From Candidatus Opimibacter skivensis (GTDB taxonomy: Bacteria > Bacteroidota > Bacteroidia > Chitinophagales > Saprospiraceae), in NCBI GenBank assembly GCA_016721905.1, contig JADKHH010000033.1:186001-250000 (forward strand): DNA of 64,000 nt, given 5' to 3'. Shown piece after piece: positions 18,125-29,038 of the stretch; within the stretch, counting starts at the first letter, position 1; the number at the start of each line of letters is the position of its first letter. The notes beneath the pieces are model-generated. The model saw nothing but the letters and a program-made list of their open reading frames with translations, ran no database searches and was not told where the DNA came from. The position numbers and the translations under genes were made by a program.

Positions 18125-21100
18125 TTACTGAATCTTTAATTGACATCCGGCGACAATTTCGATCAGTGCTCCAGCCTGACTATGAATCGTACTACCGCTA
18201 CCCGACAGATTAGCCTGACGCTCTAAGATCTCCACATCCTTCAAGGTCAATGATCCCTCATTGAATACTGCCCGACCCTGCGTATTGGGACTGGTGGGAT
18301 TCATAAACAAATGGACATTCCTCAGACTCAGGGAAGATCCTGGATCAACATCAAAGATCGAATGTGTTCCGGTGGTCTTGATCTTAACTATTCCTGATGG
18401 CCCCTGATCTATAAAGAGGTTTTTACTGATAGTCAATGCACCAGATGAAATCATAATCGTATCACCCATATTGAGCACCCCTGGGTCAAATGCAAGCGTG
18501 TCACCATCCCCCGCACACGTGATCGCTTCTCTCAGGGAACCTGCACCACCGTCATTTGTATTGGTGGTGAGGGCCCCTGATATGGTTATTGAAATAGATA
18601 GACAAGTATTTCCTGTTACACATCCCCCCTCTCCTCTCACATAATAGGTGGTGGCCGCATCCGGCATGACCGCTATAGTGGTGCCTGTACCTTCCATGGT
18701 CATGCCACAACCGCCCTTGTACCATTTCCAGTCAGTAGCATCATTGAGTGTACCCACTAAGGTTAGATTTGCTGCGTTGCCGCTGCATGGGATAGGATTG
18801 ACGTCTGCAGACAGCGAGGAAATCGTCGGATAGTCACACCCTGCAATCTCATCCGCGCCGATATCAGGATTGGATACACTTCGGGTATCACAATCAATAT
18901 CGATGGTGGTGGAAACAGGCGCACCCTTTCCATCCAGGTTGATCAGATTGACAGCCGCTGTGGTCAAATGTAAATCTGTAGAAGAGACAAACTCCGGAAG
19001 TGCGTTTTTGGAATTCATATCCTTTCCGGTCAACGCCTGGTATGCTGCGAGGTTGGTGAGGTTTCCTGATGGCGTATTATTCAATCCTCCGGCTATGGCT
19101 AAAGGACTTGCGGTGGTAAAAAAGTCATTGCGATCTGAGTTGAGATTAGAGAATGATCCATTATACGCAAGGCCCAATGCATAATTCTTGCCAAACGTAG
19201 ACGTCATCTCATTGACGAAAATATTATTCTTCATCTCGATAGATGGATTGCCGGACCCTATAACCATGGCGAATCCCGGAGCTGAATATGCCGAAACCCC
19301 TGCGAGCTTGATGGTATTGTACAGCACTTTTGTCGTTCCTACTGCGCCACCTCCGACCAGGATTCCAGCTATATAATCCATCGTGGTGGCTGCAGTACTG
19401 TTGATGTTGAACAACATATTATTGCTCAATTCATTGGTGGAAGAACCTCCGGCAATAACAGCCGCCATGGTAATGCCAAAAGCAGAACCATCACCGATGC
19501 GTGCTATATCCCTGATCGTGTTGAGTGAAATCACGCTATTAGATACATCATTCCCGTTGAAGACATTCATATTCAGCGAAGGCAATAAGCCCAGGGCTAT
19601 ACCGGCAACTGTCTTGGTGCTATTACTTATATTTTTTATTGTGTTACCTGATATTTGTGCATTGTTTTCAAAACCGAGATATAGGCCGGCAACGGCCGTA
19701 TTGGCTGTAGAGGTAAGGTCAATGTTGTTGAGTTGAATGACAGTACCCTGATTTTTATTGCTTCTGGTTTCACCCTGGCTATAGATGCCATACTGAACTT
19801 TACTGATCGAATTGTTGACAAATGAATTATTGTCATTGTCCTTGCCTAACGAAGTGATCGTCACTGTCTGGTCAGTAGAAGCAATACCAAAGATTGTTGT
19901 TGATGTGGCATTCCCTTCGATGTTGCAGTTCTTGATCACATTGTTGGTGGCAGGATTGGTGGGCTGACTTCTGAGGTTAATGACACTTGCACTTGCTGCG
20001 GTGTTTTTAAACGTTAGGTCTCTTGATGCCTGCACTAAAGGACAGAGCGTATTTGCTGTATTGCTGAGCGACCCGTCTATGATGACCCGGTCAGCTCCAT
20101 TGAGGACGATGAGTGAATTAGCCCCGCCATAACTAACTAGTCGGGGAGCTCCATCCGGCTTTATCGTCACTGTATATGGTGCAGCAAATGCGTTGAGACT
20201 CACTGTTCCTGATTCAATAGTGAGATCCGAGGTGATCTGCAATAATACATCCGCTGTAAGTATACGATCATTGATAGCTTTAAATGCTCCACCCGCATCG
20301 TTGTTGGTCAGCGAAGTAAAATCACATCCGGATGCACAAACGGTCTTTGTGCCGACAAGGGTATCGATAATGGTATATGATTTAATCGTTCCGTTGATCG
20401 GAAATTGCGCACTCATCAATGCTACAGAGGTCGGCGTGGCACTAAAAATAGCTGCGTTCTTACCCACATTTGGAGTAGTAGCGGTATCTGCTGCCACCAC
20501 AAAATACTGGATCACATCACCTACCGAAACACTGCCTGCAGTAAGTAGGCTGTAATTAATGTTAAAGTCAAAGGGTGAGGAAGTGCCGTTAGCTTCTACA
20601 TATTTCCATTCGGTATCTGTATTTGGATCGGTAGACTTTTTAAAATACAATCTTGGCCTCAGTCCGCTCGCTGTGTCTATCCCGCTTGCATTGTCCGTGA
20701 TCAGTACATTGCTCAATGGACGTGAAGTCTTCACATAATCTGCACTGAGGTCTGCGTAAGTAATGACGGGCAAGATCATATCCTTCCCGATAAAACTGCC
20801 TGCGTCGGCGCCAATATCAACCGGCGATAGAGCAGCTCTTACCTGACCATCATAATCTAGATTATAGCCCGATATAGCGACACCATTTCCTTCCACAGGT
20901 GTTTCAACAGCCGTATCAATATGCAAGTCAAAGAGGGCGGCTGTTCCGGTCGGGTTGATAAACTTCGGATCACCTGCACTCGAGTTGTCATCCTGTAATG
21001 TAGCCGATCGCAGGGCCTCAATACTTGATTTGTCTGCACTCACAATATTGGCCAGGACACCATTCGTACCGGTGACATGATATACGTTATGGTCAACAAC

Positions 21101-21482
21101 CATTCCCGTTATGTTGGCCATACGGAGACTATAGTGCTTACCTCCGGTAGTGGCATTTGATCTGGCATTGAAGAATATATTGTTTCGGATATTCTTAATG
21201 CTGTTGTCTATTTGTGCACAATAGGTATTCGTTGCTGAGGTACCTGTTACGTTTCCTCCGATATATACGCTATTAAAATACACATTGGTTTCTGTACCAG
21301 GCGCCGCAGAAATACCTGATAATCGCATTGAACTCTCAACACTTGTGCCATCATCATTCAGGCCCAACCGGATCATATTATTGATCAACTTGACAACTCC
21401 ACCCTGAACCAATATGCCCTTAAGGGACGCGGATGATGATCCTGCAATGAGGCTATGGATTTTATTTCCTTCCACATGGTGC
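18125..21482 (-). CDS. Giant beta-helix surface protein, C-terminal part
   Basis: Third and last reading-frame piece of one ~3,600-residue secreted protein that starts at 28936. It contains many beta-helix coils (FNGNDVSNSVISLNTIRDIA; LSNNMLFNINSTAATTMDYI), one repeat of the module beginning VGTKTVCASGCDFTSLTN, an Ig-like region near CDYPTISSLSADVNPIPCSG, and a final segment TNDGGAGSLREAITCAGDGD like the CSLREAI-type helix starts. No T9SS or other anchor domain is visible at the end (AGCQLKIQ). The frame formally opens at 21553, but homology to the module begins near 21482; two or three frame changes lie between 21482 and 21567. Confidence 0.8.
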
Positions 21483-21564
21483 CTGACGCATTCAAATAGA
21501 TCCCATAAGATGGCAAAATTGCGCAAGATTGGTCTGCAAATTATAAATCTCATTGTGGCGTATA

Positions 21565-24500
21565 CTATGCCCAGCCAGCATTAATAAACATGCCATAAAA
21601 CCCGCAACTTTTTAAGTTTCGGATGGTATTGCTGTCAATAACTGAAAACCCGGCTAAGACATCCATTCCAACAATAGTACGGGATGTTAACAACGTATTG
21701 TTCTGTATGGAGGATGGTACATTACCACCAATAGTATTATGCTTACCTGTAAATGTCTGGCTTGCGCTGACGACCGACCTGATCCCTGTGAAATTAATAG
21801 CTCCAGTGCCACCTTCTGTGAGGGTGATTCCCCCCATTGCATTATGATTGGCGGTCAAATTCCCACCGGCATAGTTACATATCCCCATGATATGGCTTCC
21901 GCTATTGGATGTTGTAGTGTATGTAATACTACCTGTCGTAGTCGTATCTCCAATCAGATTTCCGGATATAGTCGCCGTACCTGTGCTAACATAAATGGCA
22001 GTAAATGGAGTGTTAAAATCGCTGCTGCCATTCATAGCACCTGCAATGGAGATATTCTGTATCGTGTTTCCCGTGATGGTAGAAAATGCAGTTCCGGCAG
22101 TGAGTATATGGATAGGATACACTTTAGTATTGGAAACTCCAGTGACCGTATATGTTCCGCTATTCATAGGGTCCGACCCGCCAATAATATTGCCGGTGAT
22201 GATGGCAGAAGATGCTACCCTTATTGCTGCGTGATTTGTACCGCCAGTTTTTATACGCGGCACTGTCTGGAAAAAATGATTATTCCTAATCAGCACATTA
22301 GGACAATTATTTAATATGTTTATTCCGGCACACGCTCCATTGGCTATGAAATAATCCTTGATATAATTACTGTCTATAACGAGGTTGTCATTTTGAAATC
22401 CTGGACCTATGCCGTATATGGCATGCAACGGCGTGTTGCTTCCGGCAGCACCAATCGTATTCTTAATCAACTTGATATTATCATTTCCTGTAGCAATAGC
22501 AGACGAGGTAATGTACACCGTGCCAGAACCTGTGGACGTAGAGGAGCCGGAAATGATGCAATTCCTGATCGTGCAGGAGCGGGAATCGCTTCTAAACTGG
22601 ATGGTGGAAGTTCCAGTCGTTGATGACGTGCTTGTATTGGTGATAAACAGAGAATCACCACCGGTATTCCTGCCATCCACCAGTACGCTATCCGCACCGT
22701 TGAAATCGATCAGGGGTTTTCCGGCTATTGCACCACTCACCACACGTGTCAATCCACCAGCCGGCCTGATCGTGATAGCATAGCCTGGTGAATAGGCATT
22801 CAATGGATGGGTTCCTGTCTCTGCCAACAGATTGTCACGGATCTCTACAGTTAAATCACCTATGACAACAACACTATTGATATCACTGAATACCCCTCCG
22901 TTGTTTGTCAATGATGTATAATCACAACCGGATGCGCAAATGGTTTTCGTACCAGAGATAGTCCTCCGGATTATATAGCTATTAATATTTCCGGTGATCG
23001 GAAATTCGGAAGCTCCCAGATTTACACTTGCGGGCACCATATTCGTAAAACCATCTTCTACAGCCACACTTGGTGTCATCGCCAGATCTTGTGCGATCAC
23101 GAAATACTGAATGGTATCGAGGGGACTGACCATGCCATCATTGAGGAGTGTATAGTCTATGTCGAAACTAAACGGCGATCCAGCAGAATTCGTCTCGACA
23201 TATTTCCACCCGGTGACATCATTCGGATCAGTCGTCTTTTTAAAATACACTCTTGGTTTTGTACCCATTGAAGTGTTAACTCCATTCGAAGAAGTGATAG
23301 ATACATTGCCCAATGTTCGGTTCGAGAGTGAGATCGTACCATCGAGACGAGTGTAGCTGATGATAAGAGATGCAAAAGTCCCTTCATCAGCGCCAATATC
23401 CGGAGTAGCGGCCCTGCTTTGTCCATCAATATCCAATAGTATCCCGCTTATGGGATTTCCTCGGCTTTCAGTCACTGAATTGCTTAGAGACTGGATATGG
23501 AGATTACCGTTAGTACTATTTCCGTCCGGTGAAATGAAAAACGGATTTTCTGAATGGCTGTTTTGATCTGCAACTATATTAAAACTTTGCATCAGGGCTC
23601 TCCAGGACTGAAAGTTGGCCGTCTCTGTAGAAGCAAAGATGCCAAAGAAGTTTCCATTCCCACCCGTATTGTAATATACGTTGTGGTTCAGGTTATTCGA
23701 TATCCCGGTACTCGATACCCAGTGCACGTTATAGTGCTTTCCACCTGTACTGGCATTTTGCCTGCCATTTGAAAAAATATTATTTCTGACCTCAAAGGCC
23801 GCACTATTGACCCTTCTGAAAGCTGCCGAAGTTGTTGAACCGTTCAATACACCCGTACCTCCGATATACACACTGTTGTAGAACAATTTAGGTGTCCCCA
23901 ACTCATCCACGATGCCGGATATCTGACATGGCACAGTCAGTGCAGTTCCATCCTGCTTAAGGCCAAGGCGAATCATATTGTTGGTGCACGTATTAAAACC
24001 CTGACCCAACTGTATACCTACAATTTGCTCAGAGGCATTAGTCGTTTCCAAAGAATGGATTTGATTTCCCTCCACCATGGTAACCGTGCCGGCAACCGTA
24101 CTTGTAAGCAGTTGAATACCAACATTGCTCGTGGCAACTCCTGAAGTACTAAAGCCTGTCAAATTATAAATACGATTCCTTGAAATAGTCTGGAGTGCTG
24201 TTGTATTTATTGCAATCCCTATCAGGTGCGCGGAAATAACGTTACTGCAATTGCTGGTCATATTCCGAATGATATTATCAGAAATGACAGCTGATATATT
24301 TGAGTTGTGTACAATTCCACGCACAAATGAACTGAAGGCAGATAAGCATTGTATGGAATTGGCTATGGGGCCACCAATGGTATTGAATCTGCAATCCATG
24401 GCGCCAACACTTGCGGTCTGTATACCAATGATGTTTGCTCCACCTGTGCCATTGAGCGCAGTCTGTAAGCCACCTATCACGTTATTTCTCAGATTGACAA

Positions 24501-25338
24501 TACTCGTAGCACCGGAGAAATAGAATCCATTGATATCACTTACTGAGGTTGAACTGCTCGAATAGGTGATGCTTCCATTGACTAACGAATCTCCCAGTAT
24601 ATTCCCGTTTACAGTCCCTACATTCAATACACCACCTGCAGATCTGCAGAGCACAAAAGGCGTGTTGATGCCAGTTCCTGACATCGTACCACTATAAGAC
24701 ATGTTCGATAACTTGTTGCCCTGCACCTCTATAGGAGCAGCCGCCGTACCGGCATTGATATCTATCGGAAACCACTTTGAAAATTGTAATCCAACAATAC
24801 TATATAATCCCGTACCATTGCTCGCACTGTACCCTATCGTATTATTGCTGACCTGTGAACCACTACCGCCTAATAGAGAAATTCCATAATGTGTAACGTT
24901 ATTGGTCGTAAAGGTCCTGGCTGCTGTTTGATAAAACTTATTATTGATGAGTGACCACCCGGTCCCACTCTCCAGGTATATGCCTGCCGAAGAAGTGGCC
25001 GGGGCAAAGAAATCAAACAACCTGCATCCGTTGATCGTATTGCCAGTATGCGAACTGCTTCCAAGGGAGTAAATCAGCACGCTTGGTAGATTTGAACCTG
25101 CCGCGCCAACATCACAATCCTCAAGGATATTATTATTGTTTCCGGCACTGACCTGATTGAAGAAAATAACTGCACCACCGGAACCTAGCGAGCCTATAGC
25201 CGAGCCCAATACGCGACACCGCGCAATGAGGTTTCCATTAGCCCCATTAATCAATCGGATTGTTGATGTACCTGCAGAACTTGAAGTTGACAGATTAGAT
25301 ATAGTCAGGGAATCTCCACCTGCCCTTATACCATCTAT
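21565..25338 (-). CDS. Giant beta-helix surface protein, middle part
   Basis: Second reading-frame piece. Reading in this frame makes sense from about 25338 (IDGIRAGGDSLTISNLSTSS) to 21568, where it ends INAGWA. It holds two beta-helix modules separated by a linker with the Cys-containing header SGTKTICASGCDYTSLTNNG and the sentence-like unit RVYFKKTTDPNDVTGWKYVE, which recurs in all three pieces. The preceding piece joins at 25339, where one base on the + strand (G) appears to be extra. Taken alone the piece has no signal peptide. It follows its neighbours in composition, with no sign of a different origin. Confidence 0.8.
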   Translation of the reverse strand: MDGIRAGGDSLTISNLSTSSSAGTSTIRLINGANGNLIARCRVLGSAIGSLGSGGAVIFFNQVSAGNNNNILEDCDVGAAGSNLPSVLIYSLGSSSHTGNTINGCRLFDFFAPATSSAGIYLESGTGWSLINNKFYQTAARTFTTNNVTHYGISLLGGSGSQVSNNTIGYSASNGTGLYSIVGLQFSKWFPIDINAGTAAAPIEVQGNKLSNMSYSGTMSGTGINTPFVLCRSAGGVLNVGTVNGNILGDSLVNGSITYSSSSTSVSDINGFYFSGATSIVNLRNNVIGGLQTALNGTGGANIIGIQTASVGAMDCRFNTIGGPIANSIQCLSAFSSFVRGIVHNSNISAVISDNIIRNMTSNCSNVISAHLIGIAINTTALQTISRNRIYNLTGFSTSGVATSNVGIQLLTSTVAGTVTMVEGNQIHSLETTNASEQIVGIQLGQGFNTCTNNMIRLGLKQDGTALTVPCQISGIVDELGTPKLFYNSVYIGGTGVLNGSTTSAAFRRVNSAAFEVRNNIFSNGRQNASTGGKHYNVHWVSSTGISNNLNHNVYYNTGGNGNFFGIFASTETANFQSWRALMQSFNIVADQNSHSENPFFISPDGNSTNGNLHIQSLSNSVTESRGNPISGILLDIDGQSRAATPDIGADEGTFASLIISYTRLDGTISLSNRTLGNVSITSSNGVNTSMGTKPRVYFKKTTDPNDVTGWKYVETNSAGSPFSFDIDYTLLNDGMVSPLDTIQYFVIAQDLAMTPSVAVEDGFTNMVPASVNLGASEFPITGNINSYIIRRTISGTKTICASGCDYTSLTNNGGVFSDINSVVVIGDLTVEIRDNLLAETGTHPLNAYSPGYAITIRPAGGLTRVVSGAIAGKPLIDFNGADSVLVDGRNTGGDSLFITNTSTSSTTGTSTIQFRSDSRSCTIRNCIISGSSTSTGSGTVYITSSAIATGNDNIKLIKNTIGAAGSNTPLHAIYGIGPGFQNDNLVIDSNYIKDYFIANGACAGINILNNCPNVLIRNNHFFQTVPRIKTGGTNHAAIRVASSAIITGNIIGGSDPMNSGTYTVTGVSNTKVYPIHILTAGTAFSTITGNTIQNISIAGAMNGSSDFNTPFTAIYVSTGTATISGNLIGDTTTTGSITYTTTSNSGSHIMGICNYAGGNLTANHNAMGGITLTEGGTGAINFTGIRSVVSASQTFTGKHNTIGGNVPSSIQNNTLLTSRTIVGMDVLAGFSVIDSNTIRNLKSCGFYGMFINAGWA

Positions 25339-28300
25339 GAATCACATTATCAGCTCCATTGATTCCAATCAGCGGTGTCCCGTTTGCAGCAGTCCCTGAG
25401 ATGGTTCGATGCAAGCCTCCAAAAGGGCGGATCAGGATACGCTCATTGACCGCATACGCATTTAATGGATGTGTTCCCAACTCTCCGGTCAGGTCGCCAG
25501 CAATCCTGATGGTCAGACTATCGGTGACCAGCGAATTATTGATCGCTTCAAATATTCCTCCAGCATTGGTCAGGGAAGGGTAATCACAGCCGGACGAACA
25601 GACCGTCTTATCGCCCTCCATAGCTGCTTTGATCGCATAAGCATTGATGGTATTAGTCATGGGAAAATGACTGGCATCGAGTGCTACTGTCGCTGGAGTT
25701 AAAGTGGGTATACCCAGATTGAATCCAACATTTGGAGTCATGGCTGTATCCTGGGCAATCACAAAATACTGGACCGTATCTCCGACCACCGGACCTCCGC
25801 CATTGAGTAAAGCGTAGTCGAGGTCAAAGTCAAAGGGCGAAGATGTTCCGTTAGCTTCAACATATTTCCAACCATCTGTCGCATTGGTATTGTCATTGTA
25901 GGCATTAGCCTGCGTTTTCTTTTTAAAATATAACCTCGGCTTGAGACCTGCAGAGATCCTGACCCCACTCACATCGGTGATACTTACGCTGCCCAGATTC
26001 CTGTTTGACAAAGAAGCTGTATTGCCTAAAGAGGTATAACTGATTTCCGGTCCGAGTGCATCCGTCAAAATAAATTCTCCTTCATCAGCACCGATATCCG
26101 GGAGTGTGCCTGTGCCTGTGTAGCCCATATTGCCAGCCCTGATGACTGCATCATAATCAGATGTGATACCGATAACCTGTGAACCTCCGCTTTCTATCCG
26201 CGTGGGCATCGAGGTGTTGATGTGTAGAAAATCAGCAGACGAACCCATCGTTGAAATAAAGGAAGGCAATTCAGTCACCGAACGATTGTCTCTTGGATAT
26301 ACTCTTGCCTGGAAAGCTCCAAGCGTCTGGTCAAGGACGCTTACGGAACTGTAATAAATCAGTCGTTTGGCATCGGGTACCCCGGCATATACCAGGTTAT
26401 TATTCGTTGTGGTTTTATATAAGGCCGGCGTCAAGGTAAGGCCTCTATAGACTGTATTCAACCCTGGCCCATTGGGTGTAGATGTACTGACAAAAATATT
26501 ATTTCTCAGATCCAGTCTGACAAATCCTCCACCGGTAGTAGCTGCCATGACGGATACACCAAATTGACTTGCTGAACTCACAGCATTGAGATAAACTGTA
26601 TTGTGATAGAAATTGTAATCACTGGCATCTGAAGTTGTAACAAATTCGATGCCCTTGATAGAATTGTCTACATCTGATGTAGGCGCCCTGAGATCTCCGA
26701 TGTAATTATTGTAAACTGTGCATGGTCCATTATTGGAAGAGGTCTTACCCAACAACATGCCTTTCACATTTCCAACTGTAGCAGAATTGGAGAGTATTCC
26801 ATATATTTTGTTACTGAAAATACTTGATGTGGTAGACCCGCTATTGACCTGATGGAGCAGTGCTGTGATGATTGCATTCGATGTGGTGAGATTACAGATT
26901 GTATTTCTACTTATGGTGACCATCGTGTGGCTTCCTTTATAGCTCAACCCGGTATTGTCCCCGACGGTCGTTATACCTGATATTTGATTGGAATCCAATA
27001 CTGTCGAGGTGCCCGTACCACTGATATTGATCCCGATAAATGCGAAAGGATTTGAAATATTGGAGATGACGTTTTTTGAAATATTCTGGATAGTAGCGAC
27101 TGGGACGGTGATACCCACATTACCTTGAGAACTGATTCCGCCCGCGGTCCAGTTGGACAATATGTTGCTGGTGATAGTGCACGACTGGCCCATATTATAG
27201 GAAAATCCTGTCATCCTGCTCGTGCCCAAAAGAGTAATGTTTGAAAAGTTATTGTTACTGATGATGGTGGATGAATTGGCTCCGGCTGTCAGGCTTGAGC
27301 CGGTATCAAGAATAGTCACATCCCCGGCAGTCCCTGCTTTGGAAAAACTGCCTACAATCTGGTTTCCTGTAATTGTATAAGTGCTATTGGCCGGCGAACT
27401 CGAGGAGCGTTGGAAGAAATACACCGTAGAGGAGGTGTTTAAGGCGATGTTTTTAAAAAGATTATTACTGATCAGCACAGTGGGAATAGAGGCGTTAATG
27501 GTTCGGATAAAGGTGACTGTACTCGCCACTATATTGGTATAACTGATTCCATAAAACTGGTTGCCGGAGATCGAAAGTGAACATGCACTTCCACCATTTG
27601 AGTTGTAGATCAACAGGCAATTGGGGGCAGTGGCCCCGGTGAAAAGGATTGCAGAGCCCTCTTCATTTCCTAAGAGGTTATTGTTGATATTGATACTGTT
27701 GACGACAATGCCGGCATTCTCAATAGCTGTAAATGTCCCCCCGGTCTGGGCACTGGTGCAGCCTCTGATCACGTTACCAGTCATATTCAAAGTTCCCAGA
27801 TTGGCCGTATTACTAATACCCTTCAGTATATTGAGAGTAGTGGTTGCGGTCATTCTGCTCTTGATGATTTTATTGTCTGTGATGTTTAGGGTCTGGCCTG
27901 CCCCCCCGGCAACAGCACTAGAGTTGTAAATGCCAATTACATCACTTGTAGACGCAGTGTAGGTAAGTGTAATCAGGTTTTTTGAAATAGTGGACACGGT
28001 AGTTCCGGTAGGGTCAGCCGTATAATACTTAAGTATACCCCTTGCTCCCGATATCGTACCTGAAGAGGTGATATCATTACTGATCAGTGTGTTATTGGAA
28101 ATGGTTTCATTGACCTGGTTGATGGCCTGGATTCCAAAATTCGTATCGGTATGGGAGGCATACAGAACGGATGATTTGACTTTTCCAAACTCTGTGATGG
28201 TATTCCCTGTCTCGGCTAACATTCCACCCAATTCATTACCTGTGTCACCATTTCCATTCACACCGCTCCCTGTAAATGATATTCCGAAGTTGACATTACT

Positions 28301-28936
28301 GATGGTATTGCTGTGGATCTTATTATTACTGTTAGTACCGGAAAAAACCGTCGGGTCTCCACCGCCCAATACAGATGTAGTGGAGTGCCTTACATTGCTA
28401 TATATCCCAAAGGTGTTACGATCAACCGTGCTGACACGAAGCGATATCGTATTATTCCGGATGATATTGTTCTGACTACCATTGGTCAATGAGGAAGCCA
28501 ATAAAGCAACACCCCATTCCGTAACGGTATTCGTGGCATCTGAGGCATTGGTCGCGGCTGGGTTTTCCATCATGACAAATTGCTCCAGTGTCAGGTAATC
28601 GGCGCCTTCCAGCCTGAAGATGGCATCCATAAAACTACCAGGGACATGCGCATTGGAAGCTACCACCGTATTATTATTGCCACGAAGGATAATGGTATTG
28701 ACAGCGGTACCCTGGGCAGTGATGATGTAGCCACCGGACGGAGCGGTTTGATCCGCATTGACCTCAATGATGATCGGGGCTGAAATCACTGCAGCATTTA
28801 AAGCTGAAATCGCATCTGCAAGCGAAGGATATGTAGGCGCTAATCCCGATGCCCCGTTTGTCGTCACCTGGCTAAAGCCGGAAACACAGGCAAGAAATAA
28901 TAGAACACCTAATAAGTATGATCTGGTTGAGCGCAT
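25295..28936 (-). CDS. Giant beta-helix surface protein, N-terminal part
   Basis: First piece of the ~3,600-residue protein. The start is the ATG at 28936, giving the signal peptide MRSTRSYLLGVLLFLACVSG. A header domain (TYPSLADAISALNAAVISAP) is followed by about 20 Asn/Ile-rich coils of a right-handed beta-helix and a linker with ASGLKPRLYFKKKTQANAYN. Frame continues to 25339, where a one-base insertion leads to a stop at 25295 within the second module (GINGADNVI). Such proteins are surface-exposed adhesins or glycan-active proteins; no catalytic site is visible. The promoter region shares a 20-bp motif with the other giant gene starting at 40196. Confidence 0.85.
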   Translation of the reverse strand: MRSTRSYLLGVLLFLACVSGFSQVTTNGASGLAPTYPSLADAISALNAAVISAPIIIEVNADQTAPSGGYIITAQGTAVNTIILRGNNNTVVASNAHVPGSFMDAIFRLEGADYLTLEQFVMMENPAATNASDATNTVTEWGVALLASSLTNGSQNNIIRNNTISLRVSTVDRNTFGIYSNVRHSTTSVLGGGDPTVFSGTNSNNKIHSNTISNVNFGISFTGSGVNGNGDTGNELGGMLAETGNTITEFGKVKSSVLYASHTDTNFGIQAINQVNETISNNTLISNDITSSGTISGARGILKYYTADPTGTTVSTISKNLITLTYTASTSDVIGIYNSSAVAGGAGQTLNITDNKIIKSRMTATTTLNILKGISNTANLGTLNMTGNVIRGCTSAQTGGTFTAIENAGIVVNSININNNLLGNEEGSAILFTGATAPNCLLIYNSNGGSACSLSISGNQFYGISYTNIVASTVTFIRTINASIPTVLISNNLFKNIALNTSSTVYFFQRSSSSPANSTYTITGNQIVGSFSKAGTAGDVTILDTGSSLTAGANSSTIISNNNFSNITLLGTSRMTGFSYNMGQSCTITSNILSNWTAGGISSQGNVGITVPVATIQNISKNVISNISNPFAFIGINISGTGTSTVLDSNQISGITTVGDNTGLSYKGSHTMVTISRNTICNLTTSNAIITALLHQVNSGSTTSSIFSNKIYGILSNSATVGNVKGMLLGKTSSNNGPCTVYNNYIGDLRAPTSDVDNSIKGIEFVTTSDASDYNFYHNTVYLNAVSSASQFGVSVMAATTGGGFVRLDLRNNIFVSTSTPNGPGLNTVYRGLTLTPALYKTTTNNNLVYAGVPDAKRLIYYSSVSVLDQTLGAFQARVYPRDNRSVTELPSFISTMGSSADFLHINTSMPTRIESGGSQVIGITSDYDAVIRAGNMGYTGTGTLPDIGADEGEFILTDALGPEISYTSLGNTASLSNRNLGSVSITDVSGVRISAGLKPRLYFKKKTQANAYNDNTNATDGWKYVEANGTSSPFDFDLDYALLNGGGPVVGDTVQYFVIAQDTAMTPNVGFNLGIPTLTPATVALDASHFPMTNTINAYAIKAAMEGDKTVCSSGCDYPSLTNAGGIFEAINNSLVTDSLTIRIAGDLTGELGTHPLNAYAVNERILIRPFGGLHRTISGTAANGTPLIGINGADNVIHRWYKGRWRFPDYI

Positions 28937-28970
28937 CTTTAGTGATAATTGGTGAGTCTGCAATACCCCT

Positions 28971-29019
28971 CAAAGATGGAATTTCAACCTCCAGCGGTCA
29001 ATAGCTAGATATAGACATA
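28971..29019 (-). promoter_or_regulatory. Promoter region of the giant beta-helix gene with shared upstream motif
   Basis: On the minus strand, a CATCTTTG box at 28978-28971 (one base off TAnnTTTG) lies about 35 bp before the ATG. Exactly 21 bp upstream of it is a 20-bp motif at 29000-29019 (plus strand AATAGCTAGATATAGACATA). The same arrangement, with 17 of 20 motif bases equal and the same 21-bp gap, precedes the gene starting at 40196. An activator site is the natural reading. Confidence 0.55.
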
Positions 29020-29038
29020 GGAAAGAGAAAAATCATGG

